NCBI RefSeq assembly: GCF_013304735.1
Contig: NZ_JAAITI010000023.1
Location: 1 to 59,005 of the forward strand
DNA length: 59,005 nt
Direction: 5' to 3'
From: Blautia luti
GTDB taxonomy: Bacteria; Bacillota; Clostridia; Lachnospirales; Lachnospiraceae
Below the pieces are notes generated by a model, which did not search any database, was not told the origin of the DNA, and saw only the letters and a list, made by a program, of their open reading frames with translations. Below, in pieces: positions 35,148 to 43,316 of the stretch; position 1 is the first letter of the stretch; the number at the start of each line of letters is the position of its first letter. Made by a program: the position numbers and the translations under genes.

Positions 35148-36614
35148 CTAATTAATTCCCCCCATTTTTTTCTTTCTTCGCCTTATTCTTAGGTATTTAT
35201 TAATCATTAGTGCAATTGATAGGTAAAATGGGATATAGCTGCAATTGGCGTACATAACCGCTAAAGATCGACACATACAAAAAGAAAATATACCAGCCAG
35301 CCATGTGAACAAATATGCGCTTTCAATCTCATTTGCTAGCTTCCCTTTTATCTCACACCGCACTAGCAAGCGTATCACAACAATATAAGCAATCACATCA
35401 ATAAATGGTCCCATCACATAACCACCGTAAAAAATAGCCTGCCCTACAATCGGAACAATTTCAACCCAATACATTGCCAAACTATACGATGTAGGTATAT
35501 TTTTAAATAATTGTACAATTCGATTTAATCCAGGCAATCCAAGAATACTTGTTTTATTGGCAATATCCGAAAACAGCGTCAATAGTTGCATTTGATTGCC
35601 GGTTTCACTATACAAATGATAACATTTCGCAATGGATTCCGTACCACACAAATATGATGTCAAATATTGTTGGATACCAGAAACATCTGTTCGCATCGTT
35701 TTCATTCCAGAAGTTCCACTTAAATCTACATGAAACTGCTTAAGCAATGTAAAGCTGATAACCACTAATAAGAACGACGGGCCAACTATCGAGTAAAAAA
35801 GCTTCTTTTTTTCAGGAAAAGCTTTCAGCAGGACTGTCAGACCGCAAATCGCATAATAAACTATCATCGTTCTATTGTTTCCAAATGTACATAGACACGT
35901 AAGAACAACTGTTATAACCGGTATTATGCAGTTTACTATTCCTGGTTTTCTTTCTTCTCTTTCAGAAAAAAACTCAACCACCATAATAACCAAAAAAGCC
36001 ATCATTGTTTGCGCCAACCAAATGTCGTAGCCATACATAGATTCTTCATCCATAGCTTCAGTAATAAGGCCGAATCTCATCTTACTGAGCATTCGATTTA
36101 ATCCTCTAATTGCCACGATACCTACAGCGCCAGCCAAGACAATCAAGCCGCCCAAACTCATTTTATTGAAATATGAATATCTATTTTGATTTTTTTGTCT
36201 TTCTTTAATATAGGTTCTTCCATATGAATACTTAATCACACTACAGCTAACCAACAATTCCAAATTTTGCATAATAATTGCAAAAACATATGCATCGGGA
36301 GAATAATAACCAAATTCCCCACTAAATTCCCCGATATAGCATGTATATATTGGTAGCATTAAATATTTTAATGTCAAAAGCAAATAAAAAATTTTTAATG
36401 CAAAACCATTTTCGTGGTATGCAATTATATCGCTAAATATGCAGATGCAAATTGTCCACGTTAACGGTATAGTAAAAAAAATCTCTGTTCCGGCTAATAA
36501 CGGTGTGTTTAAGAATACATATACGGTAACTAATAATCCAACTAAGAACAATGGAACAAAATAGCCATTTTTCCTAACTCTAAATAGCGATTCCTTGCCA
36601 GTTACTATATGCAC
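35148..36614 (-). CDS. O-antigen/EPS polymerase (Wzy-like)
   Basis: About 488 residues from a GTG with AGGAGG 9 nt upstream (a GTG 7 codons earlier lies on that site). About eleven transmembrane helices, for example NGYFVPLFLVGLLVTVYVFL, SLGGLIVLAGAVGIVAIRGL, WLAQTMMAFLVIMVVEFF, and a large outer loop near 320-380 (IQQYLTSYLCGTESIAKCYH). This layout fits Wzy-type polymerases, whose sequences are poorly conserved. It would join repeat units outside the membrane. Confidence 0.8.
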   Translation of the reverse strand: MHIVTGKESLFRVRKNGYFVPLFLVGLLVTVYVFLNTPLLAGTEIFFTIPLTWTICICIFSDIIAYHENGFALKIFYLLLTLKYLMLPIYTCYIGEFSGEFGYYSPDAYVFAIIMQNLELLVSCSVIKYSYGRTYIKERQKNQNRYSYFNKMSLGGLIVLAGAVGIVAIRGLNRMLSKMRFGLITEAMDEESMYGYDIWLAQTMMAFLVIMVVEFFSEREERKPGIVNCIIPVITVVLTCLCTFGNNRTMIVYYAICGLTVLLKAFPEKKKLFYSIVGPSFLLVVISFTLLKQFHVDLSGTSGMKTMRTDVSGIQQYLTSYLCGTESIAKCYHLYSETGNQMQLLTLFSDIANKTSILGLPGLNRIVQLFKNIPTSYSLAMYWVEIVPIVGQAIFYGGYVMGPFIDVIAYIVVIRLLVRCEIKGKLANEIESAYLFTWLAGIFSFCMCRSLAVMYANCSYIPFYLSIALMINKYLRIRRRKKKMGGIN

Positions 36615-36616
36615 TA

Positions 36617-36975
36617 TCGCAGTCCTCCTTTTCACAATTCTGATATTCCCAATTTCCTGAATAGAATGAATCTCTTAATGATTCATTACAGAAATGGTAT
36701 TGTACTTTGGGATTAATCTCTTTAGTACAAGCTTCATCCCAGTCCGTTCTTCCAATCACATGGCCTACCGCTTTAATAGTAGAAATTTCCGTCATACCAC
36801 GACGTTTCATTTTTTCAGCTTGCTGAAGAAGATTTCCTCTTGCGATATTGCTTAATGTAAATCTTTTCAATTCCCGATATGGGATTCCATCATTGAAGTG
36901 CATCCAATAAAACGAAGGTAGCCCCTGTATATTGACTACCGTTTTTTCTGGGTTGTTAAACTCTTCAGCTGCCAC
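36617..36975 (-). pseudogene. internal fragment of a GT4 glycosyltransferase
   Basis: Matches only the middle of one subfamily: VVNIQGLPSFYWMHFNDGIP, LLQQAEKMKRRGMTEIST, VIGRTDWDEACTKEINPKVQ, and CNESLRDSFYSGNWEYQNC. Both the N-terminal acceptor part and the C-terminal donor domain are absent, although the fragment itself is well preserved. It suggests recent deletion on both sides. It sits between the sugar-transferase fragment and the polymerase. Confidence 0.82.
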
Positions 36976-37021
36976 TAGACTATACCCATCTAACTCAAAC
37001 AGTCAAGTCCAACATTCGACA

Positions 37022-37273
37022 TCAACAACTTCCATCCCTCTTAATAACCGCCAACACAGTCTTAAAAAGTATCTTTATATCCAACCCAATATTCCACTCC
37101 GAAATATACTCCGTATCCAGCCTCACGATCTCCTCAAAATCCGTAATATCACTTCGGCCACTAACCTGCCACATCCCGGTAATCCCCGGCTTAATCGCAA
37201 TCCTAGCCCTATGATGCAGCTCATACTGCTCCAGCTCATCCGGCAGAATCGGTCTAGTTCCCACCAAACTCAT
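37022..37273 (-). pseudogene. C-terminal fragment of the priming sugar transferase
   Basis: 83 codons from MSLVGTRPILPDELEQYELH, with IKPGITGMWQVSGRSDITDF and DTEYISEWNIGLDIKILFKT: the C-terminal third of PF02397 (undecaprenyl-phosphate sugar phosphotransferase). Normal proteins have 200-470 residues with membrane helices before this part. An AGGAGG stands by chance or by junction 5 nt before the Met, so a short product could still be made but cannot be active. The break near 37275 is also the start of the right-hand mobile element. Confidence 0.88.
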
Positions 37274-37361
37274 AGACCCTCCTGATGTAAAGATAGAAAC
37301 AACTTTTTTTCAGAGAAAATTTTTCATCACCACACCATGCAATCACCCTCAAAAACAGCAC

Positions 37362-37392
37362 AAAAAAAGAACCTCTGATCTCTCAGAAGTCC
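37362..37392 (-). terminator. terminator of the recombinase-domain operon
   Basis: GAACCTCTGA (37369-37378) pairs with TCAGAAGTCC (37383-37392) using two mismatch or wobble positions; on the minus strand it is followed by TTTTTTTG. It lies 19 nt after the last gene of the ATPase-recombinase operon. Confidence 0.75.
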
Positions 37393-37410
37393 CTATTTTA
37401 CGCTGTTTTC

Positions 37411-37782
37411 TTAAAATTCTTCCACTGTCAGCACCGTTGCCTGCTTCATATCAAATTCCACCAGATTGTACTCTGAATGGCATATACCCGTCAAACGATA
37501 CGTCTTTTCTGTATCCCATTCACACGTTTTCCATATCATTCGCAGCATTGGCACACTGCTGATCTTAAATTCCCAATTTTCCGGGTTATATTTAGGCACA
37601 CGAAAACACTCTGCTTCTTTTCTGGCACATGCCTGTACCACCAATCCCCGCTTTTCAGGGTTAAACAAAAATCGTATGTACTTTGGTTCGCCCAATGCCA
37701 CTATCGTTGAATGAAAAATCCGTATTTTCCCCCATTTTTGGCATAGCGAAATCCCTGGTATCACTATATTATGTTCCTGCAC
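37411..37782 (-). CDS. small protein, third copy of the recombinase C-terminal domain
   Basis: 123 residues if started at the GTG with GGGAGG 7 nt upstream (a longer frame overlapping the previous gene has no site). KIRIFHSTIVALGEPKYIRF, LFNPEKRGLVVQAC, and YRLTGICHSEYNLVEFDM align with FNTACL...YVELLFN...IAVRPC and CKYKLRG...MIFEL in the recombinase upstream. It is the most diverged of the three copies and lacks the final FYPKEW...FG motif. Last gene of the operon. Likely a DNA-binding or recombinase-partner protein (inference). Confidence 0.7.
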   Translation of the reverse strand: MQEHNIVIPGISLCQKWGKIRIFHSTIVALGEPKYIRFLFNPEKRGLVVQACARKEAECFRVPKYNPENWEFKISSVPMLRMIWKTCEWDTEKTYRLTGICHSEYNLVEFDMKQATVLTVEEF

Positions 37783-37822
37783 ACTGATACCTCCCATCTT
37801 TAGGGCAGACTTTCCCCTTTGT

Positions 37823-38539
37823 CTATTTTCCTGTTGTAAATTCTGCATAACCATCCAGCATATTTATTTCCAGTGCTTTCCTATGTTCTTCCACTGGTAA
37901 ACCAAAAGAATCTTTCCATTCCTTTGGATAAAATGGTATACGGTTCTTTCTCTTTATTTCTTCTGCTGAACATTCAGTATCTGTATCACTTGATGCTGTT
38001 TCTTCTATATTATTAGCATTTTCAATAGTAGTCTGACTTTCTGTGTCTTTTTTCGCTCTTTTCCCTTTAATATCCAGGAATATCTCCGTTTCCATCAAGT
38101 CAAACACATAAATTGTTTCATCTTCAAAAGTAATCTTGTGTCCCAAAATCTTATATCGGCAATCCAGATTCCATCCCATCATTTCATACATCATTGCAGA
38201 GAAGATTTTGTTTGTCATTTTTCTGCTTTTACGCTTATCTGGCTTTGCCACACACCAACGAAGTGCATCTTTATCATTTTCCTCACATTTTCGGACAACC
38301 ATTCTCTTATTATCCTGGTTCACAAGTATCTGTATGTAAACTGCATCCTCTAAACCAGCGATGCAGGCTGTATTAAATGTCACACTATCTCTCCGGATCA
38401 CGACAGCCGGTTCCCTTAAATGAGCAAACAGTTCTCGTCTGACAACCTGATACCCCTCATAACTAAAATCCTTTGCCAACTCGATTGCTTTCTGATCAAC
38501 AATTTCTTTTTCGTCCGTATACTCCGCTGTATCATACAT
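37823..38539 (-). CDS. recombinase-associated protein, second copy of the domain
   Basis: 238 residues from the ATG overlapping the recombinase end by 8 nt. It aligns closely with the recombinase C-terminus: YEGYQVVRRELFAHLREPAV, SVTFNTACIAGLEDAVYIQI, MMYEMMGWNLDCRYKILGHK, ETIYVFDLMETEIFL, and the tail FYPKEWKDSFGLPVEEHRKA. It has no catalytic resolvase domain. A Ser/Thr/Glu-rich linker (about 165-195) is inserted before the tail. It may form mixed complexes with the recombinase on att sites. Confidence 0.75.
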   Translation of the reverse strand: MYDTAEYTDEKEIVDQKAIELAKDFSYEGYQVVRRELFAHLREPAVVIRRDSVTFNTACIAGLEDAVYIQILVNQDNKRMVVRKCEENDKDALRWCVAKPDKRKSRKMTNKIFSAMMYEMMGWNLDCRYKILGHKITFEDETIYVFDLMETEIFLDIKGKRAKKDTESQTTIENANNIEETASSDTDTECSAEEIKRKNRIPFYPKEWKDSFGLPVEEHRKALEINMLDGYAEFTTGK

Positions 38540-40385
38540 AATTAGCACACCTCATTTTATCTATCAATTTCTCTGCTGACTCCAACAGATCATCAAGAAC
38601 TTCTCTGGTTATAATCTCCATCCCTTCAACAGTTGTTGCAGGGCGCAGTATATCCCAGTTTCCTCTATATGCCACTCTCTGTAAAAATACTGTTCTATTT
38701 GTAGACTCTCCAAAATTATATATCCAGGCTTCCGGATAAAGTATCTTCTTTACTGGCTTTTGAGCTTCTTCTGGCTTTTTCTCCACTTCTTCCGCAGATT
38801 GTTCTGCATTTTTCTCCTGTACAAGCACTTCTGGTTCTTCTAACTCAAAAATCATTACCTGCTCATCTGCACTACCACAAAACTGTCCACGCAATTTATA
38901 CTTGCATTCTTTATTCCATCCCATAAGCTCATATAATGGCTCTGAAAATCCTTTACAGCTTTTTGGAAGCACCGCCCATCGTCCATCTCGTATAGTTCCC
39001 CATTTTATAGCATTTATGCTGCTTCTTTCGCATGGACGAACTGCAATACACTTTTCCACAGAATTAAAAAGCAATTCTACATACTCTACATCTTCAAATT
39101 TCTTCAAACAAGCTGTATTAAATACAATTTTCCCCGAAGAAATCGTTACTGCCGGATCAAATCTTGTTGAAAAGAACTGCGCCCTCACAATTTCGTAACC
39201 ACTTAAATCAAATCCTCGGTTTTCCGTTTTCTCTGCACAAATTTCATTATTGTTTTCAGAATAAGCACTTAATGATGCCTTTTCATAATCTGCTGACGAA
39301 AATCCATTCCATGCACGATTTACAGGCACAAAGCCTTTTAAAGCTCCCTGATCCACTACCTGTAAAGTTGGCAATGGATACCCTTTTTTCATATATTTGC
39401 TTGCATCCAGCATTTTTTGCGCTGCATTATAAATCTCCCGGCTCACAATAGCTTCATGGTGATCGGTCTGTCTATATTGGTTCCGATCATGGTTATTTTT
39501 CTTTGATTTATGATCCAGGTAATTAGGTGTAAAAGTTTTTCTTGATAAAACATCCCCACAATGCCTTTCATTGCGTAGAACATTTACAACTGTACTTCCT
39601 GTCCACTTTGTATTTCCTAATTTAGTTTTACGTCCTAAATCCATCAAAATTTCAGCAATTTCAGAAGTAGGAAAGCCACTCAGGAACAGATAATAACACA
39701 AGCGAACCGTATCTGCTTCCGACTCATTAATAACTAAATTCCCATCCTCGTCCTTATCATAACCTAAGAGTTTGGGTGTCAGAAATATTCCTCTTGAAAA
39801 CCGTTGTTCAATAGAAATATTCATAATTTCACTTTTCGTATGTGATTCTTCCTGTGCTGCTGCCGATAACACTGCAAGCATCATTTCGCTCGTATTATCA
39901 AGTGTGTAAATATGCTCTGTTTCAAAAAATACGCCTACCTGCGGTTTCATATTTGCTAATTCACGAACTTTAGCAATACAATCCACAATATTTCTGGCAA
40001 ATCGTGATACACTTTTGGTAACTATTAAATCTATTTTCCCTACTTTGCAATCCTCGATCATACGATTAAATTCATCCCTATGCTGTAAAGATGTGCCGGA
40101 AATTCCCTCATCCGCATATATCCCAACCAGTGTCCACCCTGCATGTTCCTTTATCATATCTTCATAATGATTTTTCTGCAGTTCATATGAAGATGTCTGA
40201 TTGGCATCATCTGTAGACACACGGCAATAAGCACACACCCTTTTGGTGCCTGCATCTTCAAATAATTTTTCTTTCTGTTTCGCAGGAATGAACTCTAATT
40301 CGCTGCGATCCACGCCCTTATACCTTGCACGAATCTTTTCTTTCCGTTCTTCCTGGCTTGCAGCATGTTTTTCCTGTTCGTTCAT
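38532..40385 (-). CDS. large serine recombinase with novel C-terminal domain
   Basis: 617 residues. Resolvase domain with CAYCRVSTDD (catalytic Ser57), DEGISGTSLQHRDEF and TKSVSRFARN (Arg pair), then the recombinase domain (LGYDKDEDGNLVINESEADT, WTGSTVVNVLRNERHCGDVL) to about 340. The zinc ribbon and coiled coil of phiC31/TnpX-type enzymes are missing. Instead ALKGFVPVNRAWNGFSSADY leads to a C-terminal domain (about 390-600) with FNTACLKKFEDVEYVELLFN and ELMGWNKECKYKLRG, which occurs again in the next two genes. It overlaps the ATPase gene by 4 nt. Predicted to integrate and excise the element; the new domain should provide site choice or directionality. Confidence 0.88.
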   Translation of the reverse strand: MNEQEKHAASQEERKEKIRARYKGVDRSELEFIPAKQKEKLFEDAGTKRVCAYCRVSTDDANQTSSYELQKNHYEDMIKEHAGWTLVGIYADEGISGTSLQHRDEFNRMIEDCKVGKIDLIVTKSVSRFARNIVDCIAKVRELANMKPQVGVFFETEHIYTLDNTSEMMLAVLSAAAQEESHTKSEIMNISIEQRFSRGIFLTPKLLGYDKDEDGNLVINESEADTVRLCYYLFLSGFPTSEIAEILMDLGRKTKLGNTKWTGSTVVNVLRNERHCGDVLSRKTFTPNYLDHKSKKNNHDRNQYRQTDHHEAIVSREIYNAAQKMLDASKYMKKGYPLPTLQVVDQGALKGFVPVNRAWNGFSSADYEKASLSAYSENNNEICAEKTENRGFDLSGYEIVRAQFFSTRFDPAVTISSGKIVFNTACLKKFEDVEYVELLFNSVEKCIAVRPCERSSINAIKWGTIRDGRWAVLPKSCKGFSEPLYELMGWNKECKYKLRGQFCGSADEQVMIFELEEPEVLVQEKNAEQSAEEVEKKPEEAQKPVKKILYPEAWIYNFGESTNRTVFLQRVAYRGNWDILRPATTVEGMEIITREVLDDLLESAEKLIDKMRCANYV

Positions 40386-41353
40386 ATGCTGTCCCCCACT
40401 TCCATATGCCAGTACCAGATTTTACCTTTTTTATATGCTTTTATTTCAGCAATTTTCTTTGCTTCCTGTACCGTTCTTTTTGCAATACCATACTCTTTCA
40501 TTTTTTCATAAATATAGGTACTTGCTAAATCTTCTACTGATAACAGTTTTTGCAGATATTCTACAGCAATATCTTTCTTTCCTGTGCTTTTCTCAACATT
40601 AAGCAACTCTTCCACATTTATCTGGCATTTTCCAATCCATCGAAACCCTTTTTTCTTATCCAGTTCAAACCCTATTGGTTCTCCTTCTGGTGCAAGGCTT
40701 GATTTTACCGGAAACATATACCGTTTCCAAGGTTCTTCTTTATCTCTGGATACCATAAGAATGCTTCTCGCTGCTGCCGCAATGTCAATACTGCCTAATC
40801 CTCTGTATAATTGGTTTCCACCACCACTTTTGTTCATGTGTCCAACTAATACTATTGCACAATTAGTTTCTGCTGCCACCTTGGATAACTTTGATAAGAT
40901 TTCTCGCATTTTTACTGCATTTGTCATATTTCCATTGTGACCGATAAATGCCTGTATCGGATCAAGCACAACCATTTTCGCACTGATCTGTATAATAGCA
41001 TTTCTTATACGTTCATCTTCCAGTGTCAATTCATCATTATCTTCCTTTATGAATGCAACCTTACTACAATCAGCCCCAGCCTGTTCCAGCCTTGGTTTTA
41101 TCGTATCTCCTTTTCCATCTTCTGAACACTGATATATTACCATCTCTGGCTTTTTTATCTTCTGTCCATCTGGCAAATATCCGCCTTTTGTTAGTATCGC
41201 TGCAACATGAATAATCAGTGTTGACTTACCCTCTCCCGGATCTCCCTGCAACATTGTAATCTTCCCACAGGGAATATATGGGTACCATACCCATTCCACC
41301 TCCGAGGCTTTCACATTTGAATAAAATTCAACACCCGTATTTATACTTTCCAA
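40382..41353 (-). CDS. RecA-fold (RepA/DnaB-like) ATPase linked to recombinase
   Basis: 323 residues. Walker A LQGDPGEGKSTLIIH (about 35-49), Walker B KMVVLDPIQAFIGHNG (about 128), and VLVGHMNKSGGGNQLYRGLG (about 168), typical of AAA_25/RepA hexameric ATPases. A C-terminal winged helix (DLASTYIYEKMKEYGIAKRT) may bind DNA. Start is TTG with GGGGG 8 nt upstream. It is the first gene of the operon; relatives act as replicative helicases, so it may replicate the excised element or remodel DNA for recombination. Confidence 0.85.
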   Translation of the reverse strand: MESINTGVEFYSNVKASEVEWVWYPYIPCGKITMLQGDPGEGKSTLIIHVAAILTKGGYLPDGQKIKKPEMVIYQCSEDGKGDTIKPRLEQAGADCSKVAFIKEDNDELTLEDERIRNAIIQISAKMVVLDPIQAFIGHNGNMTNAVKMREILSKLSKVAAETNCAIVLVGHMNKSGGGNQLYRGLGSIDIAAAARSILMVSRDKEEPWKRYMFPVKSSLAPEGEPIGFELDKKKGFRWIGKCQINVEELLNVEKSTGKKDIAVEYLQKLLSVEDLASTYIYEKMKEYGIAKRTVQEAKKIAEIKAYKKGKIWYWHMEVGDSI

Positions 41354-41429
41354 ATTTGATGCCCCCGGTGTCTTTTGCTCTTTTTTCTACTACATGTGAA
41401 TAATTGCATTAAACTTCTACTTATATTTC

Positions 41430-41458
41430 ATTATAATATATCTTTTTTGGGAATACAA
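41430..41458 (-). promoter_or_regulatory. promoter of the ATPase-recombinase operon
   Basis: TTGTAT (41453-41458) and TATAAT (41430-41435), spacer 17 nt, in the 178-nt region shared with the divergent XRE gene. The arrangement allows the XRE protein to control the operon; no strong palindrome was seen. Confidence 0.72.
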
Positions 41459-41531
41459 TAAGGAATATCAAATGTGTGTGGAGTTTCGCAATAAATCTTA
41501 ACTAATAGTCAAAGTCTAGGAGGTGACAGGT

Positions 41532-41885
41532 TTGGAAGTAGAAATTGATTATCTTGCTATCGGTAAAAGGATCCGCACTGCACGTCTGTCAAAAAAAATG
41601 ACTCAGGAAACACTTTCAAATATGATCGACGTTGCCCCTACCTATGTCAGCAGTATCGAAAACGGACATACCAAATTAAGCCTTGCAACATTGCTCGGCA
41701 TTGCTCAAAGCCTTGATACTACTGTAGATCAGCTTTTATATGACAATACGCCTGTACTGGTTTCAAAATTTGATGCCGATATAAAAGAGCTTACTTCTGA
41801 TTGTAGCAATCAGGAAAAAGAATTTTTACTGGAAATTATAAAATCAACCAAAACTGCATTACGCAACTACAAACCAGGCAAATAA
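41532..41885 (+). CDS. XRE-family regulator divergent from the recombinase operon
   Basis: 117 residues from a TTG with AGGAGG 8 nt upstream (a GTG three codons earlier lies on the site). HTH at about 10-62 (LAIGKRIRTARLSKKMTQET, MIDVAPTYVSSIENGHTKLS, LLGIAQSLDTTVDQLLYD). Short helical C-terminus. By position it is the repressor of the ATPase-recombinase operon and hence of excision. Confidence 0.85.
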   Translation: MEVEIDYLAIGKRIRTARLSKKMTQETLSNMIDVAPTYVSSIENGHTKLSLATLLGIAQSLDTTVDQLLYDNTPVLVSKFDADIKELTSDCSNQEKEFLLEIIKSTKTALRNYKPGK

Positions 41886-41888
41886 TTT

Positions 41889-41928
41889 AAGGGCGCAGAA
41901 ACTTTATTATTTCTGCACCCTTCTTTTA
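41889..41928 (+). terminator. terminator of the XRE gene
   Basis: AAGGGCGCAGAAA (41889-41901) pairs with TTTCTGCACCCTT (41910-41922), one mismatch, loop 8 nt, followed by CTTTTATAC. Confidence 0.82.
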
Positions 41929-41997
41929 TACTTTTGCGGTCTTGCTTCCTTGCGATGTTGTCCATTACGATTTTATATTGTAGTTTATTCCGTCAGT

Positions 41998-42807
41998 TTA
42001 AGCTGAATACATAGAATATAGTATATCATCTGTTTCCTTTTTAATCTTTCTTAAATTATCTATATTCTTAGAAATCATATTAAAAAATGAAGACCAATAA
42101 TTATTAGCCATTCCTATACCATCATCATAATATTGGAATGTTGTCAAATTTATATATTCATTCAACAATTCTACTACTTGTTTTCCCAATTCAAGAGAAT
42201 GTTGATTTAGCGCCTCATAAAGATCATCCCTTTTTTCAAGATATTTATTTATGTGAAGCAATTCTTCTTCATACATAAAATGATGATCATCTATTTCATT
42301 TTGTAAATCAATCGGATTAGAAAAAGATTGTGCAAAATTCATTTTCCAATATTTATATGAATATTCCAACAAATCATGGAAGCAATCAGTTGCATACTTG
42401 ACCTGCTTTAATGCTTCCTTTTTCCTTTCCATCTGCTGGCTTTGAAAAGAAACTATATCTTCTCCCTTCAGACGTCGTTCTTGTTCATATTCCGCTATCA
42501 TCTTCCACTTTAGCAATTCTTCTACTGGATATTCGTCTGGATTTTTATCAATTAATGTGTGACAAGCACTACATAACCATATTCCATTATTTATAGATTC
42601 TCTTTCTTCTTTTGTCATTCTCGCATCATATCTTGCGCCCTTTGGTGATGCTCCTAAAATGTGGGCGGCTTCACCTATTGATAATCGTTTATCTCCCTCT
42701 CTATGAGGACCTAATGTTTCCCTTCTACAATTTGGATTTGAACATCTGCCCCCAACACGTTCACAAAGAATTGTCTTAATACGTTCTGAAAAATCAGCTT
42801 CTCTCAT
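41998..42807 (-). CDS. HNH endonuclease with helical C-terminal domain
   Basis: 269 residues from the ATG with AGAGGAAG 6 nt upstream. N-terminal HNH fold: GGRCSNPNCRRETLGPH, IGEAAHILGASPKGARYD, INNGIWLCSACHTLIDKN with zinc cysteines and the AAH/H residues. From about 120 a long helical region (QVKYATDCFHDLLEYSYKYW, ELGKQVVELLNEYINLTTFQ, FFNMISKNIDNLRKIKKETD) follows. Single cargo gene between a repressor and the par operon; this is the profile of a phage- or plasmid-defence nuclease, though no known system is recognised. Confidence 0.82.
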   Translation of the reverse strand: MREADFSERIKTILCERVGGRCSNPNCRRETLGPHREGDKRLSIGEAAHILGASPKGARYDARMTKEERESINNGIWLCSACHTLIDKNPDEYPVEELLKWKMIAEYEQERRLKGEDIVSFQSQQMERKKEALKQVKYATDCFHDLLEYSYKYWKMNFAQSFSNPIDLQNEIDDHHFMYEEELLHINKYLEKRDDLYEALNQHSLELGKQVVELLNEYINLTTFQYYDDGIGMANNYWSSFFNMISKNIDNLRKIKKETDDILYSMYSA

Positions 42808-42889
42808 ATGCAACTTCCTCTTTCTATAATTCCAAGGTCCCCTTAGTTACAAAGGATTTAAACTTATTCTATCATATCCCACTATAACA

Positions 42890-42938
42890 AAAAAGCATAA
42901 AAATACCGCCAAACAGACTTATTCTATGTTCAGCGGTA
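42890..42938 (-). terminator. terminator of the ParM-type operon
   Basis: TACCGC (42904-42909) and GCGGTA (42933-42938) with an intermediate 23-nt loop; on the minus strand TTTTTATGCTTTTTTG follows. It lies 12 nt behind the parR-like stop. Confidence 0.65.
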
Positions 42939-42950
42939 CTTCGATACATT

Positions 42951-43304
42951 TTAAATTTCGTTTTCAAATATTGACATTCCTGCAAGCATCATATCCTCGT
43001 CCATATCCAGATTATCACTATCTTCTGGCTCTGTTTCCTCGACTTCTCGACAACTCGTTCCGCCCATTGATTTTTCTATTTCTAACAAAAACTCCTTGTC
43101 TTGAAGTAACTGTTTTTTGATAGCGTCTATGCTCACTGCTCCTGTGTATGTTCCTGTTCCTGCTTCTCCATTCTTCATCCACGCCTGAACCAATTCTGTC
43201 ACAAGTGCTGTCTTGCATCTTTTCTTGGTTTTTAAGTATTCTCCTGCTTCTCTCTGACGTTCATCATCTTCATTAAATATCAATACAACCTTAATCTGTC
43301 CCAT
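42951..43304 (-). CDS. ParR-like partner of the actin-like partition system
   Basis: 117 residues from the ATG with AGGAGG 8 nt upstream. N-terminal MGQIKVVLIFNEDDERQREA, then YLKTKKRCKTALVTELVQAW look like a ribbon-helix-helix DNA-binding domain; the C-terminal half (ETEPEDSDNLDMDEDMMLAG) is acidic, as expected of the segment that caps actin-like filaments. Sequence similarity is weak; the call rests on its place 12 nt behind the ParM gene. Confidence 0.65.
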   Translation of the reverse strand: MGQIKVVLIFNEDDERQREAGEYLKTKKRCKTALVTELVQAWMKNGEAGTGTYTGAVSIDAIKKQLLQDKEFLLEIEKSMGGTSCREVEETEPEDSDNLDMDEDMMLAGMSIFENEI

Positions 43305-43316
43305 GACCAGCACCTC

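Noticed and set aside
37022..37273. functional short sugar transferase
   Set aside because: An AGGAGG precedes the Met, but the catalytic N-terminal half and the membrane anchor are absent, so activity is not plausible.
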